Below are positions 26,966 to 35,007 of a stretch of 64,000 nt of DNA, one piece after another; the first letter of the stretch is position 1; every line of letters begins with the position of its first letter. The DNA comes from Sphingosinithalassobacter tenebrarum (GTDB lineage: Bacteria > Pseudomonadota > Alphaproteobacteria > Sphingomonadales > Sphingomonadaceae). Under the pieces are notes generated by a model. The model saw nothing but the letters and a program-made list of their open reading frames with translations. It was not told the origin of the DNA and did no database searches. The stretch spans positions 2,139,001-2,203,000 of the forward strand of contig NZ_CP049109.1 in NCBI RefSeq assembly GCF_011057975.1. The letters are read 5' to 3'. A program made the translations under genes and the position numbers.

Positions 26966-26979
26966 TGGTAGCGCTATCC
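26966..26979. promoter_or_regulatory. XylR/LacI-type operator upstream of the acetylesterase gene
   Basis: TGGTAGCGCTATCC lies 27 nt before the GTG start of the esterase gene. It differs from the window consensus TGGTAGCGCTATCA at one position. It is the left-most member of the set shared by the xyloglucan/xylose genes. Confidence 0.75.
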
Positions 26980-27005
26980 AAACCAAAATCCTATAGGAGA
27001 ACGGC

Positions 27006-28886
27006 GTGACGCGAACGGCATTGGCCCTGGCATCGAGCATGATTGCATTGAGCGCGGTGCCGGCCTCGGCACAGGATTTGCGGCTCGATCCGATTTTCTC
27101 CGACAATATGGTTCTGCAGCGCGGACGCGATTTTCCGGTCTCCGGCATCGCGATGCCCGGTGCGCGCGTGACGGTTGCGCTCGATGGCGCAACGCCGGTT
27201 GTAACCCGCGCAGATGCAAACGGAGCTTGGCGCGCGATGTTGCCGGCGCACAGCGCGCGCGAAGGCGCGACGCTTGCCGTGCGTTCGGGCGACGGCATGC
27301 TGGAACTTACCAATGTCGCGATCGGCGATGTCTTCCTCTGTTCGGGGCAGTCGAACATGGAATTCACGCTGAGCCACGCGACCAATGCGAACGTCTCCGT
27401 GGCACAGAGCGCCGACCCCGACCTGCGGCTGTTCAACGTCCCGCGCCAGACGAGCACAACGCCGCAAAGCGAATTCGGGGCACCCGTCGCCTGGGAGGTC
27501 TCCGGGCCGGACAGCACGCCCGATTTCTCAGCCACCTGCTATTTCATGGGTGCGCATCTGCGCGAAACCCGGGATGTTCCGGTGGGGCTGATCGCCGCGT
27601 CCTGGGGCGGCTCGATCATTCAGGACTGGCTGAGCCGCGACGGGCTGATGAGCAACGGCGGCTATGCCGATGGGTTGGCGCTGCTGGCATTGCGCGGTCG
27701 CGATCCCGATGCCGCGCAACGGCAATGGGCCGATCAGGCCGAAAGCTATTTCGGACGCGCCACGGCAGAACTCGGGGAACCAGTGACCGCTGACGTCCAC
27801 AATTTCTGGGAAGAATGGGGCGAGGACCTGCACAGCTATGACGGTACCGGTGTCTATTCGACTCGCGTCACGCTAACCGCCGATCAGGCTGCGCATGCGC
27901 GGACCATCTATCTCGGTGCAGTCGACGACATTGACCAGACGCTGGTCAACGGCACGCCGGTCGGCGCGACGATCGGTTGGAATGTCCAACGTGTCTATGA
28001 TCTTCCGGCAGATGTGCTTCATGCCGGCGAAAACCGGATCGAACTGCGCGCGATCGACACCGGCGGCGGTGGCGGCATGTGGGGCGTCGCGCCGCTGCGG
28101 ATCGCGCTAGACAATGGCGAGACGGTGTCGCTCGAAGGCGAGTGGCAGTTCCGCCGCGGACTTTCGACCGGCGAGGCGGGGCCGGCGCCTGCCGTTCCCT
28201 GGATCGGCGGGAATGGCCTGACGACGCTTTACAACGGCATGATCGCGCCGATCGGACGGATCCCGCTTGCGGGTATCTCCTGGTATCAGGGCGAGGCGAA
28301 TGTTGCCGACGCCGAGGGCTATCGCACGCTGCTGACCTCGCTGATGGCAGACTGGCGCGCGCGGTTTTCGACCGAACGGTTCGCGGTCGTTCAGCTTGCC
28401 GACTTCGGGCGGATGCGGAGCGGGCCGGTCGAATCCGACTGGGCCGAACTACGCGAGGCGCAGCGGAGCGTGGTCGACGCCGATGATGCGGCGGGGCTGG
28501 CGGTCGCCATCGATATCGGGCAGCCGGGTGATATTCATCCCACCAACAAGCAGGATGTCGGACTGCGGCTCGCTCTGGCGATGGACGGCGCGAACAATGC
28601 GGCGTTGCCGGTTGCCACGCGACAGGGCGACAGCGTTCGGCTGACTTTCGATCGTCCGCTTCAGGTGATCGGTGACGCGCGCCCGGTGGGGTTCGAGGCG
28701 TGCGCGGCAAACGGGTGCCGCTATGTATCCGCGCGCATGGCGGCGGGGGACACCGTGGCCTTCGACGTCCGCCCCGACGAGACGCGTGTCCGCTATCTGT
28801 GGGCCGACAGCCCGATCACCAATCTCTACGACGGTGACATGCTGCCGGTCACACCGTTCGAAATGCCAATACCGCGCCGGCGTTAA
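27006..28886 (+). CDS. SASA-type acetylesterase (sialate O-acetylesterase-like), likely xyloglucan/xylan deacetylase
   Basis: A 626-residue secreted SGNH-type esterase. The signal peptide ends ASAQ (about residue 23). Catalytic Ser is in CSGQSNMEF (residue about 118) and a second block is ASWGGSIIQDW. The C-terminal DIHPTNKQDVG supplies the Asp-His pair. A jelly-roll insert (about 255-375, with VTLTADQAAHARTIYLGAVDDIDQTLVNG) interrupts the esterase domain, as in CE20-like xyloglucan esterases of Xanthomonas. Given the LacI-type operator just upstream and the glycosidases around it, removal of O-acetyl groups from plant polysaccharide is the best guess, not sialate. GTG start. Confidence 0.85.
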   Translation: MTRTALALASSMIALSAVPASAQDLRLDPIFSDNMVLQRGRDFPVSGIAMPGARVTVALDGATPVVTRADANGAWRAMLPAHSAREGATLAVRSGDGMLELTNVAIGDVFLCSGQSNMEFTLSHATNANVSVAQSADPDLRLFNVPRQTSTTPQSEFGAPVAWEVSGPDSTPDFSATCYFMGAHLRETRDVPVGLIAASWGGSIIQDWLSRDGLMSNGGYADGLALLALRGRDPDAAQRQWADQAESYFGRATAELGEPVTADVHNFWEEWGEDLHSYDGTGVYSTRVTLTADQAAHARTIYLGAVDDIDQTLVNGTPVGATIGWNVQRVYDLPADVLHAGENRIELRAIDTGGGGGMWGVAPLRIALDNGETVSLEGEWQFRRGLSTGEAGPAPAVPWIGGNGLTTLYNGMIAPIGRIPLAGISWYQGEANVADAEGYRTLLTSLMADWRARFSTERFAVVQLADFGRMRSGPVESDWAELREAQRSVVDADDAAGLAVAIDIGQPGDIHPTNKQDVGLRLALAMDGANNAALPVATRQGDSVRLTFDRPLQVIGDARPVGFEACAANGCRYVSARMAAGDTVAFDVRPDETRVRYLWADSPITNLYDGDMLPVTPFEMPIPRRR

Positions 28887-28923
28887 AGGGGGCGCCGGCG
28901 CAGGCGGAGGAGGGGCCGAACCC

Positions 28924-30144
28924 CTATTCGACGGGCTTTTTAAGCCCCTCCTTCGTCCCCTCGGTGATCACCGCCGCCGTCGCCGGATAGGCGAGTTGCG
29001 CGCGGCCGCGGTTGAACAGACCGCTATTGTGATTGCTGGTATAGCCATTGTCCCAGTACATCGGAATCAGGCCATGCCGCACCGCCGAATAGGTGATGTA
29101 GAGATCCCAGTAATTGCGGTATTTCTGTTCCCGGTCGCGATCTTCGCGCAGGCTGGAGGCATATTCTCCCAGGATCACCGGCACACCGTTGTCGATGAAC
29201 GTCCGTTTTACCTTCGCGAACTGCGCGTCTGCATAGGCTTCGTCGAAACCAGGCACTGTCGCGCTGCGATCGGTCGCAATCGCGCCCCATTGCCATTTGT
29301 CGCTCTTGGTATCGAGCGTGAAGTCATAGGGGTCGTAATAATGGACTTCCATCATCAGCCGGTCGCTGGCGCTGTCGGTCGGCAGCTCGGCGTTGCAGGC
29401 GATGGTCCAGTCGATGTTGGTGTTATAACCCTGCACGACCAGCCAGCGTGTCGCATTCGCGCCTCCGGTCGCGCGCACGGTGTCGACGAAGATCTGGTTG
29501 AAGCCGTTCTGCACCTCGCAATTCTCGTCGGTCGGCGCGGTATAGACATCCGTCACCATCACTTCGTTGGTTCCCGCGAACAGGACATGATCGTCGGCGT
29601 CGCGGAACGCCGTCGCGATCTGCGTCCAATAGTTGGCGAGCTTGGCATCGACCGCTTCACGACCTTCATAGACAGGCTGCAGCCAGCCGCCGTCCCAATG
29701 GACGTTGATCAGCACATAGAGCCCGGCATTTCGGGCGTACCCGACGACTTCCTTCACCCGCGCCATCCAGGCCGGGCTGATATTGCCGTTCCGATCGGCA
29801 TATTGATCCCAGGACAGGGGGATGCGCACGCTCTTGAACCCGGCTTCCGCCACGGCGTCCATCATTTCCTGTGTGACCGGCGGATTGCCCCAGGCTGTTT
29901 CCTGCGAACTGGAAAAGGGGCCTGGTCCGTTGCCGATCGCTTCGAGCGTGTTGCCGAGATTCCATCCCGGCGACATCGCCTCGAGCATAGCGCGTCCATC
30001 GGCGGCAGAGGGCGCCTGCGAAGGCGCGTCCTGCGCGAATGCGACCGGCGCAGTCGCTCCGGCAATCGTTATTGCAGCGCCTATCAAGCACGCGCGTCGG
30101 GTCATCCGCTTGAACGCGGACCGATGGTTCTTCAGGCTGTTCAT
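28924..30144 (-). CDS. GH5 endo-beta-1,4-glucanase / xyloglucanase
   Basis: A 406-residue secreted glycoside hydrolase. The signal peptide ends around residue 38 (VAFAQ). GWNLGNTLEA, FKSVRIPLSW and VHWDGGW are GH5 core strands. Acid/base Glu is E194 in FAGTNEV, and the nucleophile is E327 in VILGEYAS. EVHYYDPYDFT holds the conserved His-Tyr. The N-terminal WNLGNTLEA pattern resembles GH5 subfamily 4, which includes xyloglucan-active enzymes; subfamily is inference. It is the last gene of the six-gene leftward operon starting at the TonB receptor. Ribosome binding site GGAGAGAG. Confidence 0.9.
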   Translation of the reverse strand: MNSLKNHRSAFKRMTRRACLIGAAITIAGATAPVAFAQDAPSQAPSAADGRAMLEAMSPGWNLGNTLEAIGNGPGPFSSSQETAWGNPPVTQEMMDAVAEAGFKSVRIPLSWDQYADRNGNISPAWMARVKEVVGYARNAGLYVLINVHWDGGWLQPVYEGREAVDAKLANYWTQIATAFRDADDHVLFAGTNEVMVTDVYTAPTDENCEVQNGFNQIFVDTVRATGGANATRWLVVQGYNTNIDWTIACNAELPTDSASDRLMMEVHYYDPYDFTLDTKSDKWQWGAIATDRSATVPGFDEAYADAQFAKVKRTFIDNGVPVILGEYASSLREDRDREQKYRNYWDLYITYSAVRHGLIPMYWDNGYTSNHNSGLFNRGRAQLAYPATAAVITEGTKEGLKKPVE

Positions 30145-30161
30145 GTCTCTCTCCGCTTCGC

Positions 30162-31814
30162 TTAGTCGCTGTCGCGACCGCAGGGCAGTGCGCGATATTG
30201 CAGGTCCCGGAATGTCGCGCGCCCGTCGCCGGCCGCGTAGAAACCGGGGCGCAGGCTCAGAAAGCCGTCGGCGACATTGTGGTTATAGCCGGCGACTTCG
30301 AACGAGCGCTCCTTGGTCCAGTCTCCGTCGCCGATCTTGTAAAAGAAGGTGACGACGTTGGCCTCGTTGACCAGATTCATCTGCATCCGCCTGGCCTCGG
30401 TGGGGATGCCGCCGGGCCAGCGTTCCTTGTTGCCGATGCGATAGGCCTGGATCGCGCCCGATCCCACACCGATGCCGCAGAACAGCTTGTCGTTGTAGAA
30501 GAGGATCAGGCCGGCTTCGGCGCCGCCCGAAATCTCGACATCGACGGTCACTTCATACGAACGGTCGCCGGTCGCGAAGAGGATCGGCGAGCAATCCGCC
30601 GGACCGGTCCCCTGGCCGTCGACGCGCATCGTGCCGTCGGCGATGCGAACGCGGCTCAGATAATCGCCCAGCGGTGCGAAAACGGAGAGCTTCTTGTCGA
30701 ACGCATCGTCGGTGAAGCCCGACAGCGCGATTCCGTGGGGACCTGCCGGCACGCCCTTCGGCTTGGCGAGCGGGCGCGCGAGATCGCCGCCCAGCGCGCG
30801 CGGCCAGCCATCGGCGGTCCATTCGAACGGTTCGAGCAGCATCTGGCGCCCGAGCGTGCGGAAGCCGTTTTCATAGCCGTGATAGACCATCCACCACTGG
30901 CCGCCGGGCCCTTCGACAAACGTCGCGTGGCCGCGCGACCACCAGGGTTCGTAGCGGCTTTCGGTGCGGACGATCGGATTGTGCGGGCAGTTTTCCCACG
31001 GCCCGTTGATCGAGCGCGACCGCGCGACGACGACCATGTGGCTGGTCGGCGGGCCGGCCGTGCCGCCCTGACCCGACACCATGTAGAACCAGCCATTGTG
31101 GCGCAGCAACTTCGGCCCTTCGAGCGCGAAGCCTTCGATCACCCACTCTTCGGGGATGGGCCAGCCATTATAGACATGCTCGACTTCACCGTCGGCACGC
31201 AGCCCGTCATCGGTCAGCTTCACGCGGTTGCCGCCGTTGAAGAACAGATAGCGCTTGCCGTCCTCGCCGACGCAATGACCAGGGTCGATCATGTTGTCGA
31301 TGTGCATGTCGATCGGCTCGCTCCACGGGCCGGCCATGCTGTCCGCGTGAATCACCCATGTCTTGATCCCGCGCACCGAATCCTCGGGATCGAGCGCGGG
31401 GATGTAAATATAATAGCGGCCGTCATGCTTGGCGATGTCGAGCGCCCAGACGATGCCGATATAGGTCTTGAGCGGCGAAGTGAGCGGAGTCCAGTTCACC
31501 AGATCGCGCGAATGCCAAATCGGCACGCCTGGATAATATTGGAACGAAGAAAAGGCGGCATAATAATCGTCGCCGTCCTTGAGGACATTGGGATCGGGGC
31601 GATCGCCCGCGATCACCGGGTTCAGGTAGCGCCCATCGCCCAGATCCGCCTTGCGCTGGCCTTCGATACCGCGCGGCCAGGGGAGGTTGGGCGCACCGCA
31701 GCCACCGCCAAGCGGCGCGGCCTTTGCCGGCGCCGCATTGGCGCCGCCAGGCAGCGTCATCCCGCCCGCTGCGGTGAGGGCGAGGATCATGGCTTCGCGG
31801 CGGGTCGGTTCCAT
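30162..31814 (-). CDS. GH43 arabinofuranosidase / beta-xylosidase with C-terminal beta-sandwich
   Basis: A 550-residue secreted GH43. The start RREAMILALTAAGG resembles a twin-arginine signal. The five-blade propeller shows the three carboxylates: base D74 in DRPDPNVL, modulator D177 in MIDPGH, and acid E232 in FALEGPKLL. The C-terminal 180 residues form a beta-sandwich of the xylosidase-associated type. It would remove terminal arabinofuranosyl or xylosyl groups. It is 33 nt downstream of the GH39 gene and 17 nt upstream of the GH5 gene in the same operon. Exact specificity cannot be read. Confidence 0.9.
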   Translation of the reverse strand: MEPTRREAMILALTAAGGMTLPGGANAAPAKAAPLGGGCGAPNLPWPRGIEGQRKADLGDGRYLNPVIAGDRPDPNVLKDGDDYYAAFSSFQYYPGVPIWHSRDLVNWTPLTSPLKTYIGIVWALDIAKHDGRYYIYIPALDPEDSVRGIKTWVIHADSMAGPWSEPIDMHIDNMIDPGHCVGEDGKRYLFFNGGNRVKLTDDGLRADGEVEHVYNGWPIPEEWVIEGFALEGPKLLRHNGWFYMVSGQGGTAGPPTSHMVVVARSRSINGPWENCPHNPIVRTESRYEPWWSRGHATFVEGPGGQWWMVYHGYENGFRTLGRQMLLEPFEWTADGWPRALGGDLARPLAKPKGVPAGPHGIALSGFTDDAFDKKLSVFAPLGDYLSRVRIADGTMRVDGQGTGPADCSPILFATGDRSYEVTVDVEISGGAEAGLILFYNDKLFCGIGVGSGAIQAYRIGNKERWPGGIPTEARRMQMNLVNEANVVTFFYKIGDGDWTKERSFEVAGYNHNVADGFLSLRPGFYAAGDGRATFRDLQYRALPCGRDSD

Positions 31815-31847
31815 ACGCTTTCCTTTACGCTGTCGTTTCGTACGTGC

Positions 31848-33434
31848 TTATTCGGCCGCGACGGCCACGAGTTCGGCCAATACAACGTCGTTGGCGCGCA
31901 TCGGCACGGTGACGGCAAAGCTGCCGTCCTCGCCCACGCTGACGGTCTCTTCGCGCTCGGGTTCGTCCTGCGCCTGAGCCTGCAGCCGCGCGAGTTGTGA
32001 CGGCGTCAGCTCGTCGGGTGACCCCATTTCGAGATAGGCGGTATGCGCGTCATTGGCGTGCAGGCCGACGCGACGGATGGTCAGGCGATAGTCGCCCGGC
32101 ATCAGGCCGGTGAAACGAAGTTCCGCGGGCTTGCTGTCCGCCGTGGGAAGCACCGTGGTGTAGAACGGGCGATTGCTCTCTTCCTGCTCGGGCCGCTGCC
32201 AGTCCCAGACGAGTACATGCGCGCCGCCGTCCTCGCTCGTAGCCATCGCCTGCGTGTCGCCGGTTGCGATTTCGCCGCCTTCGAGCTCGCCGAGATATTT
32301 GAACGCGAAATAGGCCGGCTTGCGGATGCCCTCGCGGTTCATCAGGCCGAAGCCGCCGTGAAAGGGCGTGGGGGGCGGACCGGGCTCTTCGAACAGGTCG
32401 CTATAGGCCCAGTAGCTCATTCCCTGCGCCATCCCGCTCACACCGCGCAGCTTGGTCAGGATATAGGCGGCGCTGATATAGCTGTCGTGCACCGGGTCGC
32501 GCGGGTTGTAGCTGGTGCTCCATTCGGTGATGAACAGCGGGATACCGGGATAAGGCGATTCCGCGATCTCCTGCCGCACCTTGCGCACGTCCTGCACGAC
32601 TGCGTCGGGATTGCGCGACAGGCGATTGTCGTCATGCCCCATTTCGTCGAGAAAGCCGCCATCGACGCCATAGGTGTGCGTGGCGATGAAATCGACCGGC
32701 AGACCACGTTCGTGCGCGAAGGCCGTGAATTCGGGCACCCAGGCCGCGCCTGCAGTCGCCGGGCCGCCGACGCGCAGTTGCGGGTCGATTGCCTTGATGG
32801 CGCGCGCGGTGACATCATAAAGCTCGAAATATGCCTGCTGATCGGCATTTTCCCAGAAGCCGTCGAGATTGGGCTCGTTCCACAGCTCGAAATACCAGCT
32901 GCGCACTTCCTCCTGTCCGTAGCGCTCGATTAGATGGCGGACGAACGCGTCGACCAGATCGCGCCAGGGCCCATGCTGCGGATGCGAGGTATTGCCCTTC
33001 CAGTAGAAGATCGTCTGGTCGGACGTCTTCATCGCCTCGGGCGTATAGCCGAGTTCGACGAACGGCTTGATCCCCATGCCGAGCATCGCGTCATAGAGCT
33101 CGTCAATCTTCGTCCAGTCATAGACATACTGGCCGTCGACCAGCTTCACCGTGCCCAGATCATCGTGAAAGATGGCGTGGAAGCGCATGTAGCGAAAGCC
33201 GATCTCGTCGGCGACCGTGCGCAGCTGTGCGAGATTCTCGGGCCGCAAATTGGTGCCGGCATAATCGGCGCCGACCGAGAAGGTGTACATCGGGTCGATC
33301 GGATCGCCTGCGGTTGCCATATCGACGGCGATGCGGCGAACGCCCTCCCCATCTTCCTGGGCATGGGCGGGGAGGGCGGACGCCATCGCGGCGCCCAGGG
33401 CGAGCGTCGCGAAAGCGGAGGAGAGGGTGCGCAT
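31848..33434 (-). CDS. GH39 beta-xylosidase-like glycoside hydrolase
   Basis: A 528-residue secreted retaining glycosidase. The signal peptide ends at LPAHAQ (about residue 26), which favours the start at 33434 over the longer frame. The acid/base is E187 in FELWNEPNLDGFW and the nucleophile E304 in LFITEWSTSYN, both exact GH39 motifs. A C-terminal beta-sandwich follows from about residue 370. GH39 enzymes release xylose from xylo-oligosaccharides, and xylose is the substrate of the Weimberg genes downstream. It is 4 nt after halogenase gene 1. Confidence 0.9.
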   Translation of the reverse strand: MRTLSSAFATLALGAAMASALPAHAQEDGEGVRRIAVDMATAGDPIDPMYTFSVGADYAGTNLRPENLAQLRTVADEIGFRYMRFHAIFHDDLGTVKLVDGQYVYDWTKIDELYDAMLGMGIKPFVELGYTPEAMKTSDQTIFYWKGNTSHPQHGPWRDLVDAFVRHLIERYGQEEVRSWYFELWNEPNLDGFWENADQQAYFELYDVTARAIKAIDPQLRVGGPATAGAAWVPEFTAFAHERGLPVDFIATHTYGVDGGFLDEMGHDDNRLSRNPDAVVQDVRKVRQEIAESPYPGIPLFITEWSTSYNPRDPVHDSYISAAYILTKLRGVSGMAQGMSYWAYSDLFEEPGPPPTPFHGGFGLMNREGIRKPAYFAFKYLGELEGGEIATGDTQAMATSEDGGAHVLVWDWQRPEQEESNRPFYTTVLPTADSKPAELRFTGLMPGDYRLTIRRVGLHANDAHTAYLEMGSPDELTPSQLARLQAQAQDEPEREETVSVGEDGSFAVTVPMRANDVVLAELVAVAAE

Positions 33435-33438
33435 CGGG

Positions 33439-35007
33439 CTATGAAACTGGAGCAAATTGTCCCCCTTGCATGGAATGGCGGTTCTCAGGCGCGGCACAGT
33501 GGCGCGCGACGAACTCCTGGTGGGCGGGCATGGCTTCGGCGGTCTGCGCGATCACGCCGCGCAGATGCGCCATGAAACGCGTCGTTTCATCGACCGGCAG
33601 TGTAGCGACCAGGGGATCGGCGGCGTGCGGAATGACATTTTGGCCGAGCAGCACGGCGATCCAGCTCTCAATGGTGAAGAGCGAGTTATGCGCCGGAAAG
33701 AACCGCCCCTTTTCACGCCAGAGTGCCAGCTTTTCCGCGAGGCTGTCCGGGATTTCCATCGTCCGAACGTGATTCCAGAAGTCGGAATCGTTGCGGTTGG
33801 TGGCATGATAATGGAGGATGATGAAGTCGCGGACGTGCTCATATTCCTCGACGAGCCAGTGGTTGTACGCGTCGATCTCGCGGGGATTGAAACCCGTGTC
33901 CGGGAAGAGCGCCATCAGGCGAAAGATGCCTGACTGGATAAGGTGGATGCTGGTCGATTCAAGCGGTTCGATGAACCCGCCCGACAGGCCGATCGCGACG
34001 CAGTTCTTTTCCCACAGCTTTTCGCGGCGCCCGGCGGTGAAGCGCAGCGTACGCGGGTCGGCGATCGACTTGGCGTCGAGCCCGTCGAGAAGCTTCTGCA
34101 ACGCCGTCTCATCGTCGACATGCGCCGAGGAGAAGACATGGCCGTTGCCGACGCGATGCTGCAGCGGAATCCGCCAGCGCCAGCCGGAGGCTTCTGCGCT
34201 CGATCGCGTATAGGGGATGGGCGGGCCGGCATGTTCACTGGGGATCGCGATCGCACTGTCGCAGGGTAGCCAGTGCTGCCAGCTGCGATAGGGTATGCCG
34301 AGCGTCTGCCCGAGAAGCAGCGAACGAAAACCGCTGCAGTCGACAAAGAACTCGCCTTCGATCCGACGCCCGTCCTCGAGCACGACCGCGCTGATGTCGC
34401 CGCTTTCGGGGGCCTGCTCGACCGTTCCGATCTTGCCTTCGATCCGAACAACGCCGTTCGCTTCGGCGTAGCTGCGCAGATATTTCGCATAGAGCCCGGC
34501 ATCGAGGTGATAGGCGTAGGAAAGCGAGGAGAGCACTGCGTCCGCCTTGGCCGCCGGCTTCGCGAACCTTCCGCGGCGCGCCGCCGCGATGGCGATCGCA
34601 TAATCATCGATCGGCCCGGGATCGTTTGCCGGATCGTTCAACAGATGCTGGCGCAGCCATATCTGGTGAAAATCAATGCCGAACATCGAACGACCATATT
34701 TGCCGAACGGGTGGATATAGCGGTCGCCCGCCTTGCCCCAGTCGACGAATTCGATGCCGAGCTTGAAGGTGCCCTGCGTCGCCGCGACGAATTCGTCTTC
34801 GGCTATGCCGATCGCCGCGTTGAAATCGTGCAGCGAGGGGATCGTCGCCTCGCCGACACCCACCGTGCCGATCGCTTCGGATTCGACCAGAGTGACCGAC
34901 ACGCCCGCCCCGGTGAGGCGGGAGACGGCCGCCGCGGTCATCCAGCCGGCAGTGCCGCCGCCGACGATCACCAGCTTGCGGATCGGCGGATGAGACGCGC
35001 CGCTCAT
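33439..35007 (-). CDS. Flavin-dependent 'tryptophan halogenase' family protein 1
   Basis: A 522-residue FAD protein of the tryptophan halogenase family. The FAD-binding KLVIVGGGTAGWMTA is at residues 11-25. The conserved Lys that forms the chlorinating species is K82 (GTFKLGIEF). The diagnostic WxWxIP motif is WRWRIP at 276-281. GGFIEPLESTSIHLIQ holds the Glu near the active site. All halogenase motifs are therefore intact. No flavin reductase gene is adjacent. Such genes recur beside TonB receptors and glycosidases in Caulobacter, Xanthomonas and sphingomonads, with no clear function. It overlaps halogenase gene 2 by 4 nt. Confidence 0.9.
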   Translation of the reverse strand: MSGASHPPIRKLVIVGGGTAGWMTAAAVSRLTGAGVSVTLVESEAIGTVGVGEATIPSLHDFNAAIGIAEDEFVAATQGTFKLGIEFVDWGKAGDRYIHPFGKYGRSMFGIDFHQIWLRQHLLNDPANDPGPIDDYAIAIAAARRGRFAKPAAKADAVLSSLSYAYHLDAGLYAKYLRSYAEANGVVRIEGKIGTVEQAPESGDISAVVLEDGRRIEGEFFVDCSGFRSLLLGQTLGIPYRSWQHWLPCDSAIAIPSEHAGPPIPYTRSSAEASGWRWRIPLQHRVGNGHVFSSAHVDDETALQKLLDGLDAKSIADPRTLRFTAGRREKLWEKNCVAIGLSGGFIEPLESTSIHLIQSGIFRLMALFPDTGFNPREIDAYNHWLVEEYEHVRDFIILHYHATNRNDSDFWNHVRTMEIPDSLAEKLALWREKGRFFPAHNSLFTIESWIAVLLGQNVIPHAADPLVATLPVDETTRFMAHLRGVIAQTAEAMPAHQEFVARHCAAPENRHSMQGGQFAPVS

